From NCBI GenBank assembly GCA_900548275.1, contig URJY01000001.1, forward strand, positions 186,001 to 250,000: a stretch of 64,000 nucleotides of DNA. Reading direction: 5' to 3'. Positions 53,079 to 60,577 of this stretch are shown piece after piece. Positions within the stretch are counted from its first letter, which is position 1; every line of letters begins with the position of its first letter. Position numbers and translations under genes: made by a program. Below the pieces are notes generated by a model. It was not told where the DNA came from. It searched no databases and saw only the letters and a program-made list of their open reading frames with translations. Origin of the DNA: an uncultured Opitutales bacterium (lineage in GTDB: Bacteria; Verrucomicrobiota; Verrucomicrobiia; Opitutales; Intestinicryptomonadaceae).

Positions 53079-53099
53079 TTGCATTGAAATGTGATGCAA
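53079..53099. promoter_or_regulatory. Inverted repeat upstream of the kinase-DUF805 gene
   Basis: TTGCAT (53079-53084) and ATGCAA (53094-53099) are separated by nine bases, 17 bp before the kinase start. It could be an operator for the nearby RHH protein or another regulator; this is only a guess from position. Confidence 0.3.
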
Positions 53100-53115
53100 T
53101 GTACTTCGTTAAAAT

Positions 53116-54411
53116 ATGAACGAAAGTTTGATTAGTACGGTTTCAATCGTCCGCGAAATCGGACACGGAGGGTTCGGCAGGGTCTATTTGACGAAGTCCG
53201 CCGACGGCAAGTTGTATGCCCTCAAGCGCGTCTACACTTCGGATCCCGCGTACTACAAGAAGGAGATAAAATCGCTCAAGCTTTACGGCGAGCTGATTGC
53301 AAAGTCCGACATAAAGAATATCATCCCGATTCTCGACGTCAGAACGACCGATTCGGAGGTCGAATACCTAATGCCGCTCGCCGACGGGATGAACGCCGAT
53401 TCGCCTTTCGAGCGGTCTTGGGAGCCGACCACGCTCACAAAACTCGTCAAAGCCCGTTACGATTCGGGCGGAACGTTCACGGCGAAAGAGGCGGTTGAAA
53501 TCTTCAAGCCGCTAATCGAGGCGGTTTCGAAGCTAAACGACAAGGGAGTAATTCACCGCGACATCAAGCCCGACAACATCCTGTTCATAGGCGGAAAGCC
53601 GTATATTGCCGACATCGGACTTTTGCGCGAAGACACCGCAAGCGCAAGCTCCGTCGGAACGCACGTTTACTCGCCGCCGTCGTGGTACACAAAAAACAAC
53701 GGGAACCCCGATATGTGGGGCATTGTAACAACGCTCTATTTCTTCCTTTCGGGCAACTCTCCCGACACGATTGGCCGCCCGAACTATATGTTTCCGCGGT
53801 CGAAGGAGAAGATGTCGAAAGCCGACACCGCCGCTTGGCACCATTTCCACAGGGTCGTTTTGCGTGCGACGCGCGAACGCCCCGTCGAACGCTACTTGAC
53901 AATCGCGGCTCTCTTGGATGCGTTTCTCGATGTCAAGGAAAAGCACGGCGCAATCGATTTTTCGGAGAGCGCGACCACGCAAAAGAGAACGTCGATATTT
54001 TTGACAAGCGGAAGAATCGACAAAAAAACCTATACGTGTAGTTATATAGTATTGTTCATTTTGATTGGTATAGGTGGAGCAATAATGACGGAGAATGAAT
54101 TTGTCGGATTTTGTATCACGTGGTTTCTAAATTGGCCTCTTTTTGCGATAAATACAAAGCGCGCGCACGACGGCGGAAGAGGTATTGTTTTTGCGATTCT
54201 CGTTTCGTTGATAGTATTTGCGATGAGGATTGCCAATGGATTCGATGTAATCACTGCAGTCGGAGGTTTTGACTTGGATAAATTCCCAATGTCTGCTACC
54301 ATTGTCGATGCGTTAATTACCGTGCTGCTCTATCTTGTTTTTATATCGCTTCCGCACGAAAACGGCGTAAACAGATACGGAGTGGGGGCGCAACGTCTGA
54401 GCCTTTTCTGA
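53116..54411 (+). CDS. Serine/threonine protein kinase fused to a DUF805 membrane domain
   Basis: The 431-residue protein has an N-terminal kinase domain: glycine loop GHGGFGRV (16-23), catalytic Lys37 (YALKRV), HRDIKPDN (147-154) and DIG (166-168) in place of DFG. The segment PDMWGIVTTLYFFLSGNSPD follows family subdomain IX. From about residue 298 the protein continues as SGRIDKKTYTCSYIVLF, with KRAHDGGR (348-355) and a final NRYGVGAQ: the GRI-x-R-x-Y, HD-x-GR and NRYG elements of DUF805, with about four membrane helices. DUF805 is normally a free-standing small membrane protein, so this fusion is unusual. It is followed by an HtrA-type protease 66 bp downstream. Confidence 0.85.
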   Translation: MNESLISTVSIVREIGHGGFGRVYLTKSADGKLYALKRVYTSDPAYYKKEIKSLKLYGELIAKSDIKNIIPILDVRTTDSEVEYLMPLADGMNADSPFERSWEPTTLTKLVKARYDSGGTFTAKEAVEIFKPLIEAVSKLNDKGVIHRDIKPDNILFIGGKPYIADIGLLREDTASASSVGTHVYSPPSWYTKNNGNPDMWGIVTTLYFFLSGNSPDTIGRPNYMFPRSKEKMSKADTAAWHHFHRVVLRATRERPVERYLTIAALLDAFLDVKEKHGAIDFSESATTQKRTSIFLTSGRIDKKTYTCSYIVLFILIGIGGAIMTENEFVGFCITWFLNWPLFAINTKRAHDGGRGIVFAILVSLIVFAMRIANGFDVITAVGGFDLDKFPMSATIVDALITVLLYLVFISLPHENGVNRYGVGAQRLSLF

Positions 54412-54426
54412 AGAAAATTTTTTTAG

Positions 54427-54448
54427 GCGGAAGTTTTCCGCAATTTTT
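54427..54448 (+). terminator. Weak hairpin between the kinase and the protease gene
   Basis: GCGGAA (54427-54432) pairs with TTCCGC (54436-54441) around GTT and is followed by AATTTTT. It could partly terminate transcription after the kinase gene. Confidence 0.4.
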
Positions 54449-54477
54449 AACGAATAGAATTAAGTAAAGTTATTGAA

Positions 54478-55962
54478 ATGAAAAGAAAACCAACTATCAA
54501 ATTTATATTGTCAATTACGGGATTTGCCTGCGCGGCTGCTTCGATGACCGCACAGGCGTCCGCTCAGGCCTTGCCCGAAGAAAACGACCCGCTGAAGGCC
54601 GTTGTCAAAGTCAACGCAACCGCCGCCGCGCCCGACTTTTTCTCGCCGTGGCGCACGGGCGGGCAGCAAAAGGGAAACGGCACGGGCGTTGTAATTGCGG
54701 GCAACCTGATTCTGACCAACGCCCACAACGTCGCCGACGCAAAGCTTATCACGATTTCGAAAAACGACGACGGCTTCCCGACCCCCGCGACCGTTTTCGC
54801 CGTAAACCATCAATGCGATCTCGCGCTGCTCAAAGTGGAGGACGCCAAATTTTTCGACGGAATAAAACCCTTCGAAATCGGCGAAACTCCGCCTGTGCAA
54901 ACGCAGGTCTTCGCGGTGGGCTATCCGCTCGGCGGCGAGGGCGTTTCGATTACGCAGGGAATTGTTTCGCGAATCGAAACGGTTCAATACTCGCATTCCT
55001 ATTACGACAACCATTTGGCGGCGCAGCTCGACGCCGCCATCAACCCCGGGAACAGCGGCGGCCCCGTAATATTCGACGGTAAAATTGCGGGCATCGCATT
55101 TCAGGGAATGGGCGAGGCCGACGGCGTGGGATATATGATTCATACCGACGTAATCCGCCACTTCCTCAAAGACGTTTCCGACGGCAAAGTCGACGGCTTC
55201 GGAATGCTCGACCTCACCGCGCAGACGCTCGAAAACCCGAGCACGCGCCGCTATTTCAAAATGCGCGACAACCAGAGCGGAATCGCCGTCTGCGAAATCA
55301 AGGACACTCTGCAAAGCACGCCCGAAATAAAAGTCGGCGACGTCCTCCTCGAGATTGACGGCTTCAAAATTATGAACAACGGCAAGGTGAAAAACGAGCG
55401 GGGCGAAAACGTACTCTACGGCAGCATATCCGACCGAAAACAGTTGGGCGAAAGCGTCAGCCTGAAGGTTCTACGCGACGGCAAAGAGTTTACCGCAACC
55501 GCAAAACTCACATATCCGAACCTGTCGGTTGCGCCGCGCATGTACGACAAAACGCCGAAATATTTCATCATAGGCGGATTCGTGTTCTCGCCGCTTACGC
55601 TAAGCTACCTCGACGAGTGGCGGAACTCCGACAACCCGCCGATGGACCTTGTCGCACTGGTGGGCGAACCGCTCAAGGACGGGAAGAAAGAGGTGGTAGT
55701 TCTCGCGCAGGTTATGAGCGACGAAGTTAATATCGGATACGAATATATGGCAAACTGCATTTTGGAAAAGGTCAACGGCAAAAAGATACTGAGCCTTAAA
55801 GACGTCGCCGAAATAGTCGACGCCCAAAAGGACGGCTACGTAAAATTCGAATTCCAAGACAACAGATTCGTGATAATAGACATAGCCGAGCTGAAATCGG
55901 CACAGGCGAGGATAGAGAAAAACTATAAAATCCCGTCGGACAGAAGCGCGGATTTGAAGTAA
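54478..55962 (+). CDS. Secreted trypsin-like serine protease with PDZ-like region (HtrA/Deg type)
   Basis: The 494-residue protein has a signal peptide (about 1-30, ending AQASAQA). The trypsin-like domain has the triad His83 (LTNAHNV), Asp114 (HQCDLALLKV) and Ser193 (NPGNSGGPVI). A PDZ-like region follows from about 270 (GIAVCEIKDTLQSTPEIKVGDVLLEIDGFKI), and the C-terminal part (about 350-490) resembles the second PDZ segment of plant-type Deg proteases. It should act in the periplasm as a quality-control or regulatory protease. It may be co-transcribed with the upstream kinase. Confidence 0.9.
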   Translation: MKRKPTIKFILSITGFACAAASMTAQASAQALPEENDPLKAVVKVNATAAAPDFFSPWRTGGQQKGNGTGVVIAGNLILTNAHNVADAKLITISKNDDGFPTPATVFAVNHQCDLALLKVEDAKFFDGIKPFEIGETPPVQTQVFAVGYPLGGEGVSITQGIVSRIETVQYSHSYYDNHLAAQLDAAINPGNSGGPVIFDGKIAGIAFQGMGEADGVGYMIHTDVIRHFLKDVSDGKVDGFGMLDLTAQTLENPSTRRYFKMRDNQSGIAVCEIKDTLQSTPEIKVGDVLLEIDGFKIMNNGKVKNERGENVLYGSISDRKQLGESVSLKVLRDGKEFTATAKLTYPNLSVAPRMYDKTPKYFIIGGFVFSPLTLSYLDEWRNSDNPPMDLVALVGEPLKDGKKEVVVLAQVMSDEVNIGYEYMANCILEKVNGKKILSLKDVAEIVDAQKDGYVKFEFQDNRFVIIDIAELKSAQARIEKNYKIPSDRSADLK

Positions 55963-55983
55963 TTTGTCATACTCCCAAGACAA

Positions 55984-56024
55984 AGCGCGCGGAGGAACAA
56001 AGTTTCCCCCGCGCGTTTCTTTTT
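55984..56024 (+). terminator. Hairpin terminator after the HtrA-type gene
   Basis: GCGCGCGGAGGAA and TTTCCCCCGCGCG form a long GC-rich stem with small mismatches and a short loop, followed by TTTCTTTTT. A second hairpin (ATACATCCCGACA/TGTCGGAATGTAT, 56043-56072) lies downstream. Confidence 0.7.
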
Positions 56025-56103
56025 GCATTAAGTGATAAAAAAATACATCCCGACAAAAATGTCGGAATGTATGCAGGAAAATAAACTAACACTAATGCAG
56101 CCG

Positions 56104-56301
56104 CTAAAGCTGCGTTTTTTCCTTCAGTTCCTTGTCTTTTAGGAGGACTTTTTGCTCTACGGCGTGTTTGATTTTCTTGAACTCGGCGGTGTTGCGCTTC
56201 GATTCTATGTCCTTGTACGCCCGCCTTAGTTCGGATATTATCGAATCGTCGTCGATTCCGTTTTGCTTTTCGGTGTCGCTGTTGTTTTCAACGTCTTTCA
56301 T
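56104..56301 (-). CDS. Small charged protein downstream of the sigma factor
   Basis: The 65-residue protein starts at the ATG at 56301, two bases after the sigma-factor stop. It is hydrophilic and rich in Lys, Glu and Asp (for example ENNSDTEKQNGIDDDS and QKVLLKDKELKEKTQL), probably helical and perhaps coiled-coil in the second half. It has no membrane segment. Its position in a kinase-sigma operon makes a regulatory role such as an anti-sigma or adaptor factor possible, but no family is recognised. The ATG at 56412 further upstream lies inside the sigma-factor gene and is rejected as a start. Confidence 0.55.
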   Translation of the reverse strand: MKDVENNSDTEKQNGIDDDSIISELRRAYKDIESKRNTAEFKKIKHAVEQKVLLKDKELKEKTQL

Positions 56302-56303
56302 TG

Positions 56304-56960
56304 CTAAAATTCCTTTCCGATGTTTTCCTTTTGGCATTCTTCGCGCAGCTTCTTGCGGATGCGGTGCACGGCCTTGTCGACTTTCGTGCGGTCGACGTTC
56401 AGTTCGCTGCAAATCTCCTGCACCGATATTCCGCGCAGGACGCGCATTTCGAAAATCAGCGCGGTTTCGGGGCTATAGGCGGGGCGCATAGACTCCCACA
56501 AATCCATAATCTGGGTTCGGCGGTAGAGCCTCATTTCCTCGTCGTCGAGCTTTTCAAAGTAGTCTTCGGCGGCCTCGTTTTCGCGGTGCAGCGCGCTGAT
56601 TATTTCGATGGACTCGACGGAAATCGTGCGCTTTTTGTCCTGCGTGCGCAGGAAATCGACCGCGCGGCGCGTGACAATCTGCTTGAGGAATCCGCGGAAG
56701 TGTCGGTCGTCGGACGGCTTGTACTTGCCGTCGGAAAACGAATCAATCAGCGAGGAAAATGTGTTCGATACGATTTCGTCGACGTCGGCATCCGAGAGCG
56801 AGCACCAGCCGAGCTTCCGCAGACTTTTTTGCGCCATCAACTTGACGATGTCGAAATAGACGTCGAAAAAAATCTGCCACGAGTTGTTCCACAGCAGCCT
56901 GTCGCCGTCTTTGCGCATCAGTTTGGAGATAACGCTTTTTGGGGTGTTTGGACAAATCAT
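56304..56960 (-). CDS. ECF-like RNA polymerase sigma factor
   Basis: The 218-residue protein has region 2 at about 25-110 (FFDVYFDIVKLMAQKSLRKLG, the 2.2-type helix SDADVDEIVSNTF at 56-68, and the 2.4-type TRRAVDFLRTQDKKRTISVES) and region 4 at about 150-208 with the helix-turn-helix ISVQEICSELNVDRTKVDKAVHRIRKKL. It lacks regions 1 and 3, so it is ECF-like. Its start overlaps the stop of the upstream kinase gene by four bases (ATGA), so it is coupled to the kinase. A kinase-linked sigma factor resembles the published ECF43/PknT arrangement, which is an inference here. Thr67 lies where the usual region-2.2 acidic residues are found. Confidence 0.82.
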   Translation of the reverse strand: MICPNTPKSVISKLMRKDGDRLLWNNSWQIFFDVYFDIVKLMAQKSLRKLGWCSLSDADVDEIVSNTFSSLIDSFSDGKYKPSDDRHFRGFLKQIVTRRAVDFLRTQDKKRTISVESIEIISALHRENEAAEDYFEKLDDEEMRLYRRTQIMDLWESMRPAYSPETALIFEMRVLRGISVQEICSELNVDRTKVDKAVHRIRKKLREECQKENIGKEF

Positions 56961-58923
56961 ACAAATGCTTTCGTTTTTTCTCTGTAAATCTTCCGCAGAT
57001 TTTGAATTTCTTTTGCCTTTTGTTCGTCGCCGGTTTCAAGGTAGGATTTTTCCACCCTTTCGAAGAACGAATCGGCGTTGAAGCCGTCCGTTTTTTCGAG
57101 CATTTGGCATACGGTATCGACAAACCTGTATGCCCAACTGTTCAAGTTTCCGCCCGCGCAACTGCCGGCTACCATTCTTTCAAATGCCTTTTGCACTTCG
57201 CGCGGCGTCGATTTTCGGTTTTCTATTTTCGAATACAACTCCCCGAATTTCGACTTTTTTTCCGATTCTCTGAGGCTTGCAAAATAAGAAAAATACCCTT
57301 CCTTTACCGCCTCGACCCTTTTGGGGTCTCCCAATTTTGCGAACGACTCTTCGGCTTTTTCGAAAACGGAATCGATATCCACGCCGCCTATTTTATTCAA
57401 GTAGCTGCCCGTTCTTGAATAGCTGAAACGCTTCCGCTGACTCATAAGATAGCCGACATTTATCGACGTTATTCTGTCGAAAGCATCAACGACTTCCTGC
57501 GGGGTCGATTTTTTGTCCCCGATTTTTGCGACCAAATCCGAGACCAGTTTTTCTTTTTCCTGCTTGGTCAATACATTTCTGTAGTAGTGCGGCTCGAAGA
57601 TATCGAGCGAACGGTCGATTTTTTCCGCGACATCGCTTTTCCCCGCTCTTTTTGCGGCATACCGCACCTTTTCCATTACGGGAATCGGATTCATTCCCTT
57701 GGAATCCGAGATTACAAACGGCACGACATTAACCTCGGCTCCGAGACGACAGGGGGTGACCTTTACGGAGGCTTCGACCAATTTTTCAAAAAGGGTCAAT
57801 ATTTTTTTGTCGTTTGAAGAATTTTGTATTTCGACGGCAAGGTTATTGCAGCGTTCGACAAGCTCCTGCCGCGTCATATCGTTGAGGCTTTTTTCCGCCG
57901 ATACTTTCGGCTGGGCTGCGGGAACGGTGGCGGAATCCGAAACCTCGCCACCCGAAAAGTACAGCCACAGAAGTACTGAGGAAAGAAGTACAGCCGCCGA
58001 AATCGAAGCACCCGCGATTATCGCGCGCAAAGGACGGCGTTGCGGATTTTGCTTTGCCTCGACGTTTATAATTTTCTTCCCGTCGGCGACATTCCGCACG
58101 TCGGCGATTAGGTCGGAAAAACGCAAGTAGCGGTCGTTCGGCTTTTCCGCGGTTGCGCGGTTTACGATGTTGTTGAAACTGCCCCAAATTACGACATTGC
58201 CGAATGTCATATTGTCTTTGCCGCACGGCTGCCACATATACGCGCCGCGTCCCATCAGGTCGGGCGGATTGCCCGTCATCAGGCAGAACATCGTGGCGGC
58301 GCATCCCCACATATCGGGGTGCCGTTTACATACCAAGAGGGTGACCGAAAATCGGGCGTGCCCGCCGAGCTTGCCGAGAGCCTGTCTACAGTCATAAGCC
58401 CGATGTCGGCAAGGCAGGGCTTGCCCTTGAAAAACAGAATGTTTGCGGGCTTGATGTCGCGGTGGATGAGTCCTTGGGCGTTCAGCTTTTCGACCGTCTC
58501 GAAAATCGGCAGCATTATTGCCGCAATTTCCTTTGCCGAAAACCAGTTCGGCGCGGTGCGCCTGTTTTCTATGAGCCATTCGAGCGTCAACGGCTGCCAA
58601 TCGGAATCGGTCGGTTCGGCGTCGGGATTCGTTCCGTCGGAAAGCGGCATTGTGTAGTAAAGTTTGCCGTTCTCCTCGAAGACGTCGAGAATCGGGATTA
58701 TTCCGTCAATCGGCGCGGATTTGTCGGGATTGCCGCAGGTCGAAAGCTTTGCATATTGTTCGAGGGCTTTGCGTTCGTGTCCCGATTTGCTCGGCGAGAA
58801 AATCTCCTTCAGTGCGAGAGTGGAGCCGTCCGAAAGATTTTGCACAAGCCATACCGCACCGAAACCGCCTTCGCCGATTTTCCGTATGAGTTTGTAGTTT
58901 GAAACAATCAAAATTTGACACAT
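56957..58923 (-). pseudogene. Serine/threonine protein kinase with C-terminal helical domain, interrupted by a one-base frameshift
   Basis: Read from 58923, the first frame gives the glycine loop GEGGFGAV, HRDIKPAN and ADIG, then goes out of frame at about 58317 after SPSWYVNGT. The second frame resumes PDMWGCAATMFCLMTGNPPD, exactly where the paralogous kinase at 53116 has PDMWGIVTT. Adding one G to the GGGG run at 58316-58319 restores a 655-residue protein. It then has a membrane helix (IIAGASISAAVLLSSVLLWLYF) and about 380 residues of helical sequence. The sequence could be truly broken, phase-variable, or an assembly artefact. No Shine-Dalgarno precedes the start. Confidence 0.8.
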
Positions 58924-59019
58924 ATTGTCGCAATAAACGTCCGATGAAAAATTTTGTCAAAAAAATTTCGAACGGGCGGAAGATATTTTTTCTTTTTGCG
59001 AAAACGTATGTACAAAGGT

Positions 59020-59036
59020 TCGAACACGGTGTTTGA
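59020..59036. promoter_or_regulatory. Imperfect palindrome in the kinase/graspetide divergent region
   Basis: TCGAACAC-G-GTGTTTGA is a 17-bp near-perfect inverted repeat (one mismatch) in the 141-bp gap that serves both the kinase gene (minus) and the precursor gene (plus), 29 bp upstream of the precursor start. It is a candidate operator; nothing else supports it. Confidence 0.3.
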
Positions 59037-59064
59037 GCCGAAATGATAAATACAAGGAAAAAAT

Positions 59065-59289
59065 ATGATCATATCCACAACAGCAATCGCGGCGGCTTCG
59101 CTGCTTTCACCTGCCGATGTGGCGGACGTAGTCGCGCCGCAGGCAACAGACACAACGGACAATTCCGCGTGCATTGAAACCGTTTCTTCGCAGGAAAAGT
59201 TTAATATAAAGATGGGGGTTCAAGCTTCATTTTCTTTGATTCCAATTTCGGGTGGAGGATATCAGCAAGGTATTGACGACTGGAACTAA
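59065..59289 (+). CDS. Candidate RiPP (graspetide-like) precursor peptide
   Basis: The 74-residue protein has an AAGGA Shine-Dalgarno upstream of the ATG at 59065. The N-terminal half is leader-like (ATDTTDNSACIETVSSQEKF; a few hydrophobic residues near the start, no clear Sec signal). The C-terminal half ends SFSLIPISGGGYQQGIDDWN, with Ser residues 55, 57 and 62 as hydroxyl donors and Asp71 and Asp72 as acid acceptors for side-chain esters or amides. An MvdD-like ATP-grasp gene follows immediately after a terminator. I do not recognise a known precursor family, so the precursor role rests on position, size and composition. Confidence 0.7.
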   Translation: MIISTTAIAAASLLSPADVADVVAPQATDTTDNSACIETVSSQEKFNIKMGVQASFSLIPISGGGYQQGIDDWN

Positions 59290-59299
59290 TTAACCCATG

Positions 59300-59335
59300 G
59301 AGCTTCCCGCTCTCCCACGGGAAGCTCTTTTTTTT
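59300..59335 (+). terminator. Terminator/attenuator between precursor and ATP-grasp gene
   Basis: GAGCTTCCCG (59300-59309) pairs perfectly with CGGGAAGCTC (59318-59327) around an eight-base loop, followed by eight T's (59328-59335). The ATP-grasp start codon is only five bases further, so the enzyme is made only by read-through. This would give excess precursor over enzyme. Confidence 0.85.
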
Positions 59336-59339
59336 CGAT

Positions 59340-60257
59340 ATGTTAGTATTATTTACTTGCTCGCAAGACATAACTTCCGACTGGCTGATGCCTTTTCTGA
59401 AAGACATCGAAGTCTTCCGTTTCGACATCGACAAGTGGCGGCAGTATGACTGGGATTTCTCCTCGAACGGCTTTGCCGCGCAGTCGCCCGACGGCAAAAT
59501 TTTGACATCCGAAAACGCCGCCTGTATGTATGTGCGCAAGCCGATGTTCTTCGAAATGCTCGACATTCCCGCGGGCGGTTCGTTCGAAAACTGGTGCCGC
59601 AACGAGGTCGAAAATTTGTGGCGCGATATGTACCACCGCTTCCACTTCGAGAACCGCCTTGCGCTCGTGCATCCGCCGAAATTCGAGCTTTACAAGCACA
59701 CGCAGATGACGCTTGCCAAAAAGTATTTCGAAGTTCCGCAGTGGCACATTGTGCGCGGCAAATTCCCGAAAGAACTGGAGGAGGGCGATTGGGTCGCCAA
59801 AACCCTAACCCAAGTGCCGATGGGCGGCGGCAAAATTCTGTTCGTTAAAAAAGTCGACATTGCACGGCTCGACCCGCAGTTTCCGTGGTTTTTGCAGCGC
59901 AGGGTTGAAGCCGATTCCGACGCGACGGTCTTGTACGTCAACGGCGAGATGTTCGCGTTCGAACTGAACCGCGCCGACTTCGAAGGCGACGACTACCGCA
60001 AGACGCAGCCGTTCGACCCGAATATGACTTGGCGGCAATTCGAGCTTTCGCCGAGCGAACGCGCTTCGATAGATGCATATATGAAGGAGGTCGGGCTTGA
60101 TTTCGGGCGTTTCGACTTTCTGCGCAAAGACGGCAGGTTGATATTCTTGGAGCTCAACCCGAACGGTCAATGGGGATGGCTCGACCCGCAAAACAAGCTC
60201 GGGATACTCGGGTTTGTTGCAAACGAGATAGTAAAAAAGCACAATGCCTGCAGATGA
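59340..60257 (+). CDS. MvdD-like ATP-grasp peptide ligase (graspetide maturase)
   Basis: The 305-residue protein begins MLVLFTCSQDITSDWLMP and has an ATP-grasp fold. The segment AACMYVRKPMFFEM corresponds to the WYRR region of MvdC/MvdD enzymes, DWVAKTLTQVPMGGGKILFVKK to the nucleotide-binding Lys region, and FLELNPNGQWGWLD (about 283-296, with the Glu-x-Asn metal ligands) to the diagnostic graspetide-enzyme motif. Such enzymes join Ser/Thr or Lys side chains to Asp/Glu side chains of a precursor peptide. It is coupled by an ATGA overlap to a downstream 49-residue peptide gene. It could also be another MvdD-like ligase with a different substrate. Confidence 0.88.
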   Translation: MLVLFTCSQDITSDWLMPFLKDIEVFRFDIDKWRQYDWDFSSNGFAAQSPDGKILTSENAACMYVRKPMFFEMLDIPAGGSFENWCRNEVENLWRDMYHRFHFENRLALVHPPKFELYKHTQMTLAKKYFEVPQWHIVRGKFPKELEEGDWVAKTLTQVPMGGGKILFVKKVDIARLDPQFPWFLQRRVEADSDATVLYVNGEMFAFELNRADFEGDDYRKTQPFDPNMTWRQFELSPSERASIDAYMKEVGLDFGRFDFLRKDGRLIFLELNPNGQWGWLDPQNKLGILGFVANEIVKKHNACR

Positions 60258-60403
60258 AGTGCGCAAAATACATTTTACGTGTCATTTTGTGTGTGGCGGT
60301 GCTTTTTGCCGCTGTATTTCTGTTATTCAAAACTGTTTGCGACTCGATTTTGACGGCGGAAAAAATAGCGGCAATCACAACGCCGACGTTTACAACCGAA
60401 TAG
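60254..60403 (+). CDS. Small single-pass membrane peptide coupled to the ATP-grasp gene
   Basis: The 49-residue peptide starts within the ATP-grasp stop (ATGA). Residues 7-25 form a strongly hydrophobic helix (ILRVILCVAVLFAAVFLLF) flanked by Lys and Cys residues (Cys3, Cys13, Cys29). The C-terminus is IAAITTPTFTTE. It could be a membrane-bound partner, an immunity or export factor, or a second modified peptide, because its tail has several Thr and one terminal Glu. No family is recognised. Confidence 0.55.
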   Translation: MKCAKYILRVILCVAVLFAAVFLLFKTVCDSILTAEKIAAITTPTFTTE

Positions 60404-60577
60404 CGGCTTGACTTGTTGTGCAAAGGTTTTAAAGCTTCTTCAAAAAACGGAAGCCGAAATTGTCGAACGCGTGCGGAAGTCGGAAAAGCCCGCAGAGCGT
60501 TGAGTTGCATTTTCCGTTTTGGTCGTGAATTAAATGTTGAATTTCGGGAAAAATCGGGCAATTATTCCGCCCGATTT
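60404..60577. other. Intergenic region before ddh
   Basis: This 174-bp gap contains a TTGACT at 60411 without a good -10, and a strong inverted repeat directly before the ddh start (separate entry). I see no gene. Confidence 0.4.
60551..60577 (+). promoter_or_regulatory. Inverted repeat covering the ddh ribosome-binding region
   Basis: AAATCGGGC (60551-60559) and GCCCGATTT (60569-60577) form a perfect 9-bp stem with a nine-base loop that ends at the base before the ATG at 60578. It could sequester the translation start, be an operator, or both. Confidence 0.45.
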
